From Amycolatopsis azurea DSM 43854 (GTDB lineage: Bacteria; Actinomycetota; Actinomycetes; Mycobacteriales; Pseudonocardiaceae): a stretch of DNA of 58,446 nucleotides. Positions 41,135 to 49,014 of the stretch are shown here, piece after piece (the first letter of the stretch is position 1; every line of letters begins with the position of its first letter). Both the position numbers and the translations under genes were made by a program. The notes under the pieces are model-generated. The model saw only the letters and a list, made by a program, of their open reading frames with translations, searched no databases and was not told the DNA's origin. The stretch covers positions 1 to 58,446 of the forward strand of contig NZ_MUXN01000031.1 in the NCBI RefSeq assembly GCF_001995215.1, in the 5' to 3' direction.

Positions 41135-41905
41135 TCAGCGCAAGTAGACGCGACCGGGGTCGACTTCTTCGCGCAGCCGCCGGAGTTCGGCGGCCGCGGG
41201 CGGTTCGATGGTGGCCAGGTCCTCGGCGACCTCCAGCGGCCAGCCGGTGGCCGCGCGCACCTGGTCGGCCGTCACGCCGGGATGGACGGCGACCAGCCGC
41301 AGCGCTTCGCCCACCCCCTGCCGCGCGAGGATACCGAGTTCGGTGATCACCCTGGTGACACCCGCTCCCAGCGGCCGGATTCCGTCCGCCAGCGCACGAT
41401 CCGGGCCCGGCGAGGTACAGAAGTCCAGCTTGTCCACAAAGGACCGGGGATCGTGGCGGCGCATCACGACGAACACCTCGCCGGAGTTCGCCATCACCTC
41501 CATCGCGCCGCCAGGGCCCGGGAGCCGCACCGAGGGGTCGGCCCAGTCGCCGATCACCGACGAGTTCAGGTTCCCCCACCGGTCGATCTGCGCGGCGCCG
41601 AGGAAACCGACGTCGATGTGCCCGCCCTGCAACACGTTCCCGAAGAGCGCGGGCATCGACAGCACCGCCTCGGCACCGGTGATCAGCACAGCGTCGGCGA
41701 TGGTCTCCGGCAGCTGCGAAGGATGCGCGCCGCAGACCCCGGACTCGTAGACGATCTCCAGGTCCGGCGCGACCGTGAGGTGGGCCAGCGACGCGGCCAG
41801 CGTCGGCAGGCCGATCCCGGCGAACACGGTGCGTTTCCCGGCCAGCTCGCGAGAAGCGACCACCGACAGCAGCTCGGACGAAGTGGTGTCCTTTGTGGAC
41901 GTCAT
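41135..41905 (-). CDS. CoA-transferase subunit B (GctB/CatJ/IpdB-like), 256 aa
   Basis: This is the beta subunit of a family I CoA-transferase in the glutaconate group. The segment LEIVYESGVCGAHP contains the Glu (YESG) expected to form the acyl-glutamyl-CoA thioester, and GAAQIDRWGNLNSSVIG is a family signature. It would activate an organic acid by moving CoA from succinyl- or acetyl-CoA. IpdB-type ring hydrolases share the fold and lack the glutamate, so transferase is preferred. ATG 41905 overlaps the subunit A stop. Confidence 0.85.
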   Translation of the reverse strand: MTSTKDTTSSELLSVVASRELAGKRTVFAGIGLPTLAASLAHLTVAPDLEIVYESGVCGAHPSQLPETIADAVLITGAEAVLSMPALFGNVLQGGHIDVGFLGAAQIDRWGNLNSSVIGDWADPSVRLPGPGGAMEVMANSGEVFVVMRRHDPRSFVDKLDFCTSPGPDRALADGIRPLGAGVTRVITELGILARQGVGEALRLVAVHPGVTADQVRAATGWPLEVAEDLATIEPPAAAELRRLREEVDPGRVYLR

Positions 41906-42834
41906 CGGGCGTGCTCCCGTCGCTTCCCGTAGTTCACCGGCAGGCTCAGCGCGTCGTCGACGGCGAGGCCCGCCCAGTACCGCTCCCCCAGTTTCGCCAC
42001 ATACTCCGGGTGATCCCGGGTACCGAACACCCACTCCGACAGCCATGCTCGCAGGCGCCCGGGGTCCGCGCTGATCGCCGACCAGCCGCGGTAGAACGCG
42101 TTGTCGCGGTCGTAATAGCCCTGCGCGAACGACGGATGCGTGCCACGCGGGCAGGCGACCACGGCGTCGACAGCGTGCGAGGGAATGAGCGTGCGGTTGG
42201 GATCACGGCGGATGACGTCGTCGTCGACGATCTCCTCGACCACCACCACGGCCTTCTTCGCCGCGTACACGGCTTCGGCCTGGATCCCGGTCAGGCCCCA
42301 GACCTGGGTGTTGCCCGAACGGTCCGCCCGCTGGGCGTGGACGATCGTCACGTCCGGGTTGACCGGCGGCACCACGTAGACCTGCTCGCCGTCGTCGTAG
42401 GGCGAGCGCACCTTGCGGAGGCCGGGATTGACCGACACCAGATCGCTGCCCGCGTACGAGCGCACCGGGTAGAACGGCAGCCGCTGCGCGCCGGCCAGGT
42501 AGCGGCCGATCATGCCGTAGTGGCTGTACTCCTCGAACTCCAGCGGTTCGGGGTCGGCGCGCTCGATCCGCCGCCGCAGTTCCCCGAGCGAGCCCGCGGA
42601 GGAGTTGCCGACGAACGAGGACACCAGTTTGCGCACGCAGCCGCCCGCGAGCATCTGGTCCACGACGATGTCCGCGGTCATCCGGACCACGGTGAGATCG
42701 CGGCGGCCCTGCCGGATGATCTCGTGCCCGGCGGCGGTCGGGATCAGATGCGTGAACCCTTCGAGCGCGACGGTGTCGCCGTCGTGGACGAAGGCGGCGA
42801 TGGCCTCGGCCATCGTGGTGGTCTTGTCGGTCAC
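41902..42834 (-). CDS. CoA-transferase subunit A (GctA/CatI/IpdA-like), 310 aa
   Basis: Alpha subunit with the nucleotide-loop region HDGDTVALEGFTHLIPTAAGHEII and QADRSGNTQVWG-like segment HAQRADRSGNTQVWG. At 310 residues it is nearer the glutaconate-type than the shorter PcaI subunits. It is the first gene of the leftward catabolic unit, 88 bases from the divergent LysR gene, so LysR control is very likely. The substrate could be a dicarboxylate or aromatic-derived acid. Confidence 0.85.
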   Translation of the reverse strand: MTDKTTTMAEAIAAFVHDGDTVALEGFTHLIPTAAGHEIIRQGRRDLTVVRMTADIVVDQMLAGGCVRKLVSSFVGNSSAGSLGELRRRIERADPEPLEFEEYSHYGMIGRYLAGAQRLPFYPVRSYAGSDLVSVNPGLRKVRSPYDDGEQVYVVPPVNPDVTIVHAQRADRSGNTQVWGLTGIQAEAVYAAKKAVVVVEEIVDDDVIRRDPNRTLIPSHAVDAVVACPRGTHPSFAQGYYDRDNAFYRGWSAISADPGRLRAWLSEWVFGTRDHPEYVAKLGERYWAGLAVDDALSLPVNYGKRREHAR

Positions 42835-42890
42835 GGGTTCACCGTGCCAGGCGGCATTGTGCAGAGTCCAATACCGAATTAAGGTCAGAT

Positions 42891-42912
42891 TGATACTGAG
42901 CTGAGAATAATC
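42891..42912. promoter_or_regulatory. Candidate LysR site in the CoA-transferase/LysR divergent promoter
   Basis: TGATACTGAGCTGAGAATAAT contains TACTGAG, which recurs in the palindrome at 43843-43863 upstream of the transporter gene. It lies 11-32 bases before the LysR GTG, where autoregulatory sites are usual. Confidence 0.35.
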
Positions 42913-42922
42913 GAGGTGCGAC

Positions 42923-43828
42923 GTGGAGTTCCGTCATCTGAACGCCTTCCTGGCGGTGGCCGAGGAGCTGCACTTCGGCCGCGCCGCGAAGCGCCTGCAA
43001 ATGGCACAGCCGCCGCTGAGCCAGCAGATCCGCCAGCTCGAACGCGAACTCGGTGTCGCCCTGTTCGAACGCAACACCCGGTCGGTGCGCCTCACCAGCG
43101 CGGGTGAGTCCTTCCTAGCTCCGGCCCGCACCGTCCTCGACGACCTCGACCTCGCCACCCGTGCCGCGAAGGCGGCGGGCCGCGGCGAGTTCGGCCGGGT
43201 GACCGTCGGTTTCGCCGGGGCGTCGAGTCACGAGTCTCTGCCGCTGCTGACCAGGGCGGTCCGGGCCGCGCACCCCGGGCTCGAACTGGTGATGCGCGGG
43301 CAGACCTACGCCAACGTGGCGCTCGACCGCGTCGCGGACGGCTCGCTGGACCTCGGCTTCGTCCGCCTGCCGGTCACCCAGCCCGGCGTGCGGGCCAGGG
43401 TGATCGACGAGGAGGAGCTGATCTGCGCACTGCCGTCGGATCACCGCCTCGCCGGGCACGAGCGCATCCCCATCGAGGAGCTGGCCTCCGAGGTGTTCGT
43501 CAGCTTCCCCGCGAACGCGGGCTCCACGGTCCGCGAGGCCACCGTCAAAGCCTGCGCCGAAGGCGGGTTCACCCCGAAAGTGGTCCAGGAGGCGCCCGAC
43601 TCGTACACGATCCTGGCGCTCGTCGCGGCAGGCGTCGGCGTGACGCTGACCTTGACGTCCTGCCAGCACATCCAGCAGACCGGCCTGGTCTACCGGCGTC
43701 TCGCCGGGAAGGCGATGCGGCTGCACGCGGCACTGGCCTGGCGTGCCGACAACCCGTCCGCCGCGCTGCGGACGGTTCTCGCCGTCGCCCAGACGGCGCT
43801 GCCCACGCCCGTACCCGTCGACGATTGA
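42923..43828 (+). CDS. LysR-family regulator, 301 aa
   Basis: The N-terminal winged helix is of the CatM/BenM/CbnR type (MEFRHLNAFLAVAEELHFGRAAKRLQMAQPP in two parts, then LSQQIRQLERELGVALFERN). A periplasmic-binding-like effector domain follows (RVTVGFAGASSHESLPLLTRAVR). Members of this group respond to muconate- or aromatic-derived acids. It sits between a leftward beta-oxidation unit and a rightward transporter-hydratase unit and probably controls both. Confidence 0.9.
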   Translation: MEFRHLNAFLAVAEELHFGRAAKRLQMAQPPLSQQIRQLERELGVALFERNTRSVRLTSAGESFLAPARTVLDDLDLATRAAKAAGRGEFGRVTVGFAGASSHESLPLLTRAVRAAHPGLELVMRGQTYANVALDRVADGSLDLGFVRLPVTQPGVRARVIDEEELICALPSDHRLAGHERIPIEELASEVFVSFPANAGSTVREATVKACAEGGFTPKVVQEAPDSYTILALVAAGVGVTLTLTSCQHIQQTGLVYRRLAGKAMRLHAALAWRADNPSAALRTVLAVAQTALPTPVPVDD

Positions 43829-43842
43829 TACGCGGAAGCACT

Positions 43843-43863
43843 TACTGAGTGGTCTATTCAGTA
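43843..43863. promoter_or_regulatory. Dyad TACTGA-N9-TCAGTA upstream of the transporter gene
   Basis: Perfect 6-bp arms span 21 bases and fit the T-N11-A form of LysR sites. It begins 15 bases past the LysR stop and lies about 100 bases before the MHS transporter ATG. Confidence 0.55.
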
Positions 43864-43965
43864 TTGGACGTGTCTCGGTGACGGCTGGCATGGTTCCGGC
43901 CAGAACAGGGACGTTGGCGCCGGGGGTCGCCGTGCCCGGGAACAACGGCGATCCAAGGAGACGGC

Positions 43966-45282
43966 ATGGGTGCGGCGAATGCGACCGCGAAACGCGCGGG
44001 AATCGGGGCGTTCATCGGCTCGACCATCGAGTGGTTCGATTTCTACATCTACGGCACCGCTTCCGCGCTGGTGTTCGACAAGGTCTTCTTCCCCGAACTC
44101 GACGGAGCCATCGGCACCCTGGTCGCGTTCGCGACCTTCTGGGTCGGATTCCTGGCCCGGCCGCTCGGCGGCATCATCTTCGGCCACATCGGTGACCGCC
44201 TCGGCCGCAAGAAGACGCTCGTCATCACGCTGCTGCTGATGGGCATCTCGACCACCCTGATCGGTGTGCTGCCCGGCTACGCGACCATCGGGATCGCCGC
44301 GCCGATCCTGCTCGTGGTGATCCGGATGATCCAGGGCATCGGGCTCGGCGGTGAATGGGGCGGTTCCGTGCTCATCGCCTCCGAACACGCGCCCAAGGGG
44401 AAATCGATCCTCTACGGCGCTTTCGCGCAACAGGGTTCGCCGGTGGGCAACACGCTCAGCACGGTCAGCTTCCTCGCGATCAGCCAGCTGCCGGACGCGG
44501 CGTTCGTCAGCTGGGGCTGGCGGGTCCCGTTCCTCGCCTCGGCGCTGCTGGTCGTGGTCGGGCTGTTCATCCGCCTGAAGGTCACCGAATCCCCGGCGAT
44601 GGCGGGGCTGATCGAGGCCAAGAAGGTCGCCAAGCTGCCGCTGACCGAGGTGCTCCGCAACCACCCGATGCTGATCGTGCTCGGCATCGGCGCCTGCACC
44701 ATCGGCCTGTCCGCCACCTACTTCAAGTCCACCTTCGCGCTTTCGTGGGCGACGTCGGACATCGGCTTCAGCCGCAGCTCCTTCCTCACGATCATCCTGG
44801 TCGCCAACATCACGCAGATCCTGGTGCAGCCGTGGGGCGCGGTGATCGTCACGAAGATGACCAGCTGGCGCCGCGCGGTGACGGTGATGCTGCTGCCCGA
44901 ACTGGTGCTGATGCCGCTGATGTTCCTGCTGATCAGCACCGGCGACTACACCTCCGCGATGGTCGGCGTCGTGATCGCGACCATCCCGCACTGCCTCTAC
45001 TACGCCGCGCTCGCGGGAATGCTCGCCAGCCGGTTCCCCGCGCACGTGCGCTACACCGGGATCTCGCTGTGCTACCAGCTGTGCGGCACGCTGCTCGGCG
45101 GTACGACACCGATCGTGGGCCAGTTCCTGCTCAACCTCACCGGCTCGATCACCGCCGTGATCGTGTTCGCGGTGTTCCAGGTCCTGCTGACGATGGGCTG
45201 CATGCTGGCGCTGCTGAAGCGGCCCAACTACGACGAGCGCGCCGAAGCGCCGGCGCCCGCCGCCGCGGCGGTGACCCGATGA
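43966..45282 (+). CDS. MHS-family (MFS) organic acid transporter, 438 aa
   Basis: A 12-helix proton symporter of the ShiA/KgtP group: STIEWFDFYIYGTASALVF, GHIGDRLGRKKTLV, and GIGLGGEWGGSVLIASEHAP. It is similar in design to the carrier at 11475-12797 but is clearly a different gene. AAGGAG precedes the ATG. The stop overlaps the MaoC gene (ATGA), linking uptake to the beta-oxidation-like enzymes across the LysR gene. Confidence 0.88.
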   Translation: MGAANATAKRAGIGAFIGSTIEWFDFYIYGTASALVFDKVFFPELDGAIGTLVAFATFWVGFLARPLGGIIFGHIGDRLGRKKTLVITLLLMGISTTLIGVLPGYATIGIAAPILLVVIRMIQGIGLGGEWGGSVLIASEHAPKGKSILYGAFAQQGSPVGNTLSTVSFLAISQLPDAAFVSWGWRVPFLASALLVVVGLFIRLKVTESPAMAGLIEAKKVAKLPLTEVLRNHPMLIVLGIGACTIGLSATYFKSTFALSWATSDIGFSRSSFLTIILVANITQILVQPWGAVIVTKMTSWRRAVTVMLLPELVLMPLMFLLISTGDYTSAMVGVVIATIPHCLYYAALAGMLASRFPAHVRYTGISLCYQLCGTLLGGTTPIVGQFLLNLTGSITAVIVFAVFQVLLTMGCMLALLKRPNYDERAEAPAPAAAAVTR

Positions 45283-45734
45283 TCACCGCGAACGGCTTCG
45301 AAGAGATCGAAGCACTGGCAGGACGCGACCTCGGCACTTCGGACTGGCGAACGGTGACGCAGGACCTCATCGACACCTTCGCCGAGGTTTCCGGCGACCA
45401 CCAGTGGATCCACACCGACCCGGTGCGCGCCGCGGCGGGGCCGTTCGGCAGGACGATCGCCCACGGCTACATGACACTGAGCTGGGGCATCCCGATGCTC
45501 GCCGAACTGCTGCACGTCACCGGCGTCGGCATGGCGTTGAACTACGGGCTGAACAAGGTCCGGTTCCCCGCGCCGGTCCCGGTCGGAAGCCGGGTGCGGC
45601 TGCACGCGTCCGTGCTGGAGGTGACACCCGTGCCGAGGGACGGCGTGCAGATGGTGCGTGCCTTCACCTTCGAGCTTGAAGGGTCGGGTAAACCGGCCTG
45701 TGCCGCGGAATCGGTGACGCGCTACTACCCGTGA
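45279..45734 (+). CDS. MaoC-like (hot-dog fold) enoyl-CoA hydratase, 151 aa
   Basis: The hydratase-2 motif is present: FAEVSGDHQWIHTDP with the Asp-His pair, then GPFGRTIAHGYMTLSW. This (R)-specific hydratase type adds water to an enoyl-CoA, the step between the dehydrogenases encoded at 38477 and 39634. A stereochemical mismatch with an (S)-specific dehydrogenase is possible. It is translated with the transporter. GGTCGTGAGT and a long hairpin follow. Confidence 0.85.
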   Translation: MITANGFEEIEALAGRDLGTSDWRTVTQDLIDTFAEVSGDHQWIHTDPVRAAAGPFGRTIAHGYMTLSWGIPMLAELLHVTGVGMALNYGLNKVRFPAPVPVGSRVRLHASVLEVTPVPRDGVQMVRAFTFELEGSGKPACAAESVTRYYP

Positions 45735-45774
45735 CGCGGGTGGTCGTGAGTGACGATTCGGGTTCTTGAGCGGC

Positions 45775-45835
45775 TGATGTCCCCAATGCCACATTGGAGA
45801 CGCTGAGTGTCTCCAATGTGGCATTGGGGACATCA
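45775..45835. terminator. 27-bp perfect hairpin after the MaoC gene
   Basis: Arms 45775-45801 and 45809-45835 are perfectly complementary around GCTGAGT. The stem is built on CCAATG(C)CACATTGG, a small palindrome nested in each arm, so alternative folds are possible. It lies between convergent genes (stops at 45734 and 45852) and could terminate both. It lacks a U tract. Confidence 0.7.
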
Positions 45836-45851
45836 AGCAGGCCGCTTTCGG

Positions 45852-46514
45852 TCAGGAAGAGACGGTGTCGATCAGCCGGTTGAACCGGAGTCTCGTGGCC
45901 CGTTCGACGGCGGAAAGCACCCCGGCGACGGTCCCCCACGTGGGCAGGTCGACCGGCGAGACGAACCTGCCGACGTACTCGGCGATGGCCGGGGCGCGCG
46001 TGAGGGCCTCGATCCCGTTCATGACGTTGACGACGAGCGCCGCCAGGAGGATGAGGAGAGTCACCGCACCGACGACCGCACTCGTACGCGGGAAACGCCG
46101 GTCGAATCGTGCCCGCAGTCCTTCCTGCGAACGGTCGTGCGGGCGTAGCGCGCGTTCGGTGCCGTCTTCAGCGACGAAATGGATGCGTTTCAGCCCGAAC
46201 GCGCTGGTGGCGACCTCGATGACACCGCCGGGCACCGGAAACGACGTCGGCAGATTGGACCGATGGATCTGGACACCGTCCCGGTACAGCGCGGCGGGGC
46301 TCTTCCCGACCGCGTCTTCGTGCTGCTTCCGGGTTTTCGCGTCGACCATGTGCCGGACATCGACCGCGTACACATGGGTTTCCCCGGACGGCGTCACGAG
46401 ATCGAGGAAGAGCACTGAACGGGAGAACAGCTGCCAGAGCCGGTAGTCCGGGAGCGCGCTCCCGTCACCGGGCCTGACTTTGCCGAGCTGCCACCGTCGT
46501 TTGAGGTTCTTCAT
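45852..46514 (-). CDS. Single-pass membrane protein of unknown function, 220 aa
   Basis: The first 140 residues are cytosolic and beta-rich (VLFLDLVTPSGETHVYAVDV, GGVIEVATSAFGLKRIHFV). One clear membrane helix (AVVGAVTLLILLAALVVNV, about 145-163) follows a basic RARFDRRFPR, and an outer tail ends the protein. I do not recognise the family. Its ATG overlaps the stop of the MerR gene, so it belongs to the MerR operon. Confidence 0.65.
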   Translation of the reverse strand: MKNLKRRWQLGKVRPGDGSALPDYRLWQLFSRSVLFLDLVTPSGETHVYAVDVRHMVDAKTRKQHEDAVGKSPAALYRDGVQIHRSNLPTSFPVPGGVIEVATSAFGLKRIHFVAEDGTERALRPHDRSQEGLRARFDRRFPRTSAVVGAVTLLILLAALVVNVMNGIEALTRAPAIAEYVGRFVSPVDLPTWGTVAGVLSAVERATRLRFNRLIDTVSS

Positions 46515-47227
46515 GGTCCTTTCTCTTTCTTCTCGATCAGGGTGTTCAGCCGCCGCAGGACGTCCAGCTGCGCCGGGTTGTACAGCTCGACCAGTCCACT
46601 GAGGACCGTCGGTTCGGACAGCGCCACCCTCGTCCTCGCGTCCGTCAAGGACGGCTGTGCCTCGATCTGGTCGCGCGCGACAGGCGCGAGTGCCTCGGCC
46701 ACCCGCTGTCTCGTGGCTTCGTCGGCGTCGGCCGGTAGCTTGTCGAGCTCCGCTTGCGCCGGATGACGGGGTGCCGCGTGCAACTCGCGCACCGCGTCCA
46801 TCGTCTCCGCGTCCAGCACCCGCGAGAAGACCATCAGCATCGAACGCTCCACTTCGGACAGATCGGCGACGTCCCCGTCGAAGCCCGGCGGCAGGTCGAC
46901 GAGACTGCGGCGCTCCAGGATCAACGCCAGTTCCTTCCGCATCCGCTCCTGCCGTTCGATGCTCACCTTCAGTTCGGCGTCCAGCGCGCGCAACGTCCGC
47001 TCCGCGTTCCCGTCCGACTCGTCCATCGCCTCGATGTCGGACAGCGGCACCCCCAGATCGACGAGCCGCCGGATCCGCAGCAGCCGGATCAGATGCGAGA
47101 GGCGGTACCGCTTGTACCCGTTCGCTCCTCGTTCCGGCTCGTCGAGCAGACCGATCCGGTGGTAGTAGCGGACGGTCTTCAGGGTCGTGCCTGCCAGCTC
47201 CGCCAGCTCACGTGTGCTCCAAGCCAT
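46511..47227 (-). CDS. MerR-family regulator, 238 aa
   Basis: The N-terminal MerR winged helix is canonical (TRELAELAGTTLKTVRYYHRIGLL, then YKRYRLSHLIRLLRIRRLVDLGVPL), followed by a coiled coil (about 78-120) and a C-terminal effector region without the TipAS cysteine or metal-binding Cys pattern. The ATG at 47227 sits right at the predicted transcription start of its own MerR-type promoter, so the mRNA is likely leaderless. It should regulate itself and the divergent secreted peptidase. Confidence 0.9.
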   Translation of the reverse strand: MAWSTRELAELAGTTLKTVRYYHRIGLLDEPERGANGYKRYRLSHLIRLLRIRRLVDLGVPLSDIEAMDESDGNAERTLRALDAELKVSIERQERMRKELALILERRSLVDLPPGFDGDVADLSEVERSMLMVFSRVLDAETMDAVRELHAAPRHPAQAELDKLPADADEATRQRVAEALAPVARDQIEAQPSLTDARTRVALSEPTVLSGLVELYNPAQLDVLRRLNTLIEKKEKGP

Positions 47228-47234
47228 CCCCCGA

Positions 47235-47265
47235 AGTGGACACCATGCCCCTGGGGCACAGTCAA
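47235..47265 (-). promoter_or_regulatory. MerR-type promoter of the MerR operon
   Basis: On the minus strand TTGACT (47265-47260) and TCCACT (47240-47235) are 19 bases apart, the over-long spacer typical of MerR-activated promoters. The spacer holds a dyad TGCCCC...GGGGCA. The ATG follows the -10 box by seven bases. Confidence 0.7.
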
Positions 47266-47302
47266 GGAAGATCACCGGATGGCACCCGCGGCGGACGTCT
47301 TC

Positions 47303-47333
47303 TTGACCATGCCCCGAGGGCACGGTCTCTACT
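47303..47333 (+). promoter_or_regulatory. MerR-type promoter of the secreted peptidase gene
   Basis: TTGACC (47303-47308) and TCTACT (47328-47333) are separated by exactly 19 bases. The dyad GACCATGCCC-CGA-GGGCACGGTC (one mismatch) fills the spacer and matches the dyad in the regulator's own promoter. The peptidase ATG is 42 bases downstream. Confidence 0.75.
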
Positions 47334-47374
47334 CAAAACGGACAGACACCCGACGTGCCACCCGAGGGGAAGCC

Positions 47375-48838
47375 ATGCGGAGAGCCTTGACCATCGTCGT
47401 CGCCGCGGCCACGGCCGCAGTGATGTTCGCACCACCGGGACTCGCTGAACCCGGCAAGTCCGCCCAGCCGCTGAAGTGGGGTGATTGCCCCGCCGACGTC
47501 GCCAAACACGGCCTGCAGTGCACCACCATCGACGTCCCGCTCGACCACCGGAACCCGGACGGCCCGCAGATCCAGCTCTCGCTCTCCCGCCTCGCGAGCA
47601 AGAACCCTGACAAGCGCCGGGGTGTGCTGCTGACCAACCCCGGCGGACCGGGCGGCAGCGGCCTCGACTTCCCGGGTGCGCTCGTCGACCTCAAGATGCC
47701 GCAAAGCGTCCTGGACAGCTACGACATCATCGGCTTCGACCCGCGCGGGGTGGGCCGCAGCACCCCGGTCACCTGCGATCTGACGACGGAGCAGCAGAAC
47801 AGGGGCAACATCCCGCCGTACGCGCGTGACGCGGCCGACGTGCTGACGCACGCCCGGAACTCGAAGATCGTCGCCGACCAGTGCGCCAAGTCGAAGACGG
47901 CGAACCTGCTGCCCTACGTGTCGACCGCGGCCACCGCACGCGACATGGACCGGATCCGCGAGGCGCTGCACGAGGACAAGATCTCCTTCCTCGGCTACTC
48001 CTACGGCACCCACCTCGGCGCGGTCTACGCCACGCTGTTCCCCAACCGCGGCGACCGGATCGTGCTCGACAGCAACCTGGTCCCGGGTGGTCTGGACCGG
48101 GCGGGGAGCCGGCTGTTCGGTCCAGGCATGGAGAAGCGATTCCCGGACTTCGCCAAGTTCGCGGCCGCGAAGCCCGAGTACGACCTGGGCACCACCCCGG
48201 AAGCGGTGACCGCGAAGTACTTCGACCTCGCCGCCCGTCTGGACAAGGCACCGGTGCAGGGCTATGACGGCGCTCTGTTCCGGCTGGCGACCTTCGCATC
48301 CCTGTACCGCGACAGCCGGATGCCCCAGCTGGCCGAGATCTGGAAGGCGCTCGACACGAACCAGCCGCCACCGCGGATGGTCGCGGCGGAGGCCCAGCCG
48401 AATGTGGAAAACGCCGTGGCCAGCCACCTTTACGTGATCTGCAACGACTCCCGCTGGCCGAAGTCGGTGGGCAGCTACCTGCACGACGTCTCCGTCGACC
48501 GGAAGCGCTACCCGATGTTCGGCGCGTCCGGGGCGAACATCCGCCCCTGCGCCTTCTGGCGGTCCGAGCCCGCCGAACCGCCCGTGCGGGTCGGTGACCG
48601 AGGCCCGTCGGACGTGCTGCTGGCACAGAACACCCGCGACCCGGCGACGCCGCTGTCCGGTGCCGAGCAGATGCGGCGCGCCCTCGGTGACCGGGCCCGG
48701 ATGGTCACCGCCGACCAGGGCGGCCACGGCGTCTACCTGATCGGCGCGAACAAGTGCGCCAACGACACGGTCACCGCGTTCCTGACCACGGGCGAGCGTC
48801 CCCAGGACGATCGCGCCTGCGTGGCGGAACCGGCCTGA
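47375..48838 (+). CDS. Secreted TAP-like alpha/beta hydrolase (tripeptidyl aminopeptidase type), 487 aa
   Basis: A signal peptide (residues 1-24) precedes the same domain order as the paralogue at 36507-37973: TNPGGPGGSG, DIIGFDPRGVG, FLGYSYGTHLG (Ser209), VLLAQNTRDPATPLSGAEQM and TADQGGHGVYLIG with the His. It should release N-terminal tripeptides or act as an exported ester/amide hydrolase. GAGGGGA precedes the ATG. Unlike its paralogue it is under a MerR-type promoter. Confidence 0.87.
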   Translation: MRRALTIVVAAATAAVMFAPPGLAEPGKSAQPLKWGDCPADVAKHGLQCTTIDVPLDHRNPDGPQIQLSLSRLASKNPDKRRGVLLTNPGGPGGSGLDFPGALVDLKMPQSVLDSYDIIGFDPRGVGRSTPVTCDLTTEQQNRGNIPPYARDAADVLTHARNSKIVADQCAKSKTANLLPYVSTAATARDMDRIREALHEDKISFLGYSYGTHLGAVYATLFPNRGDRIVLDSNLVPGGLDRAGSRLFGPGMEKRFPDFAKFAAAKPEYDLGTTPEAVTAKYFDLAARLDKAPVQGYDGALFRLATFASLYRDSRMPQLAEIWKALDTNQPPPRMVAAEAQPNVENAVASHLYVICNDSRWPKSVGSYLHDVSVDRKRYPMFGASGANIRPCAFWRSEPAEPPVRVGDRGPSDVLLAQNTRDPATPLSGAEQMRRALGDRARMVTADQGGHGVYLIGANKCANDTVTAFLTTGERPQDDRACVAEPA

Positions 48839-49014
48839 CCTCCTCCGGTGCCGGGCAGGTCCGCGCCAGGACCGGCCCGGCACCTTCTTCGAAGACCAGC
48901 CATTCGAGCGAATCGGCGACGTATGACGCTGTGTCACTGGTCCCGCCGCCACTCCCGTAAGAACATCGAAGGGCGCCCGCTTCCCTGCGGGCGATGTCGA
49001 GAACGGGGAGAACA

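Noticed and set aside
41135..42834. IpdAB-type steroid ring hydrolase in place of CoA-transferase
   Set aside because: The beta subunit keeps the glutamate (YESG) expected for CoA transfer, and no steroid-catabolic genes are near.
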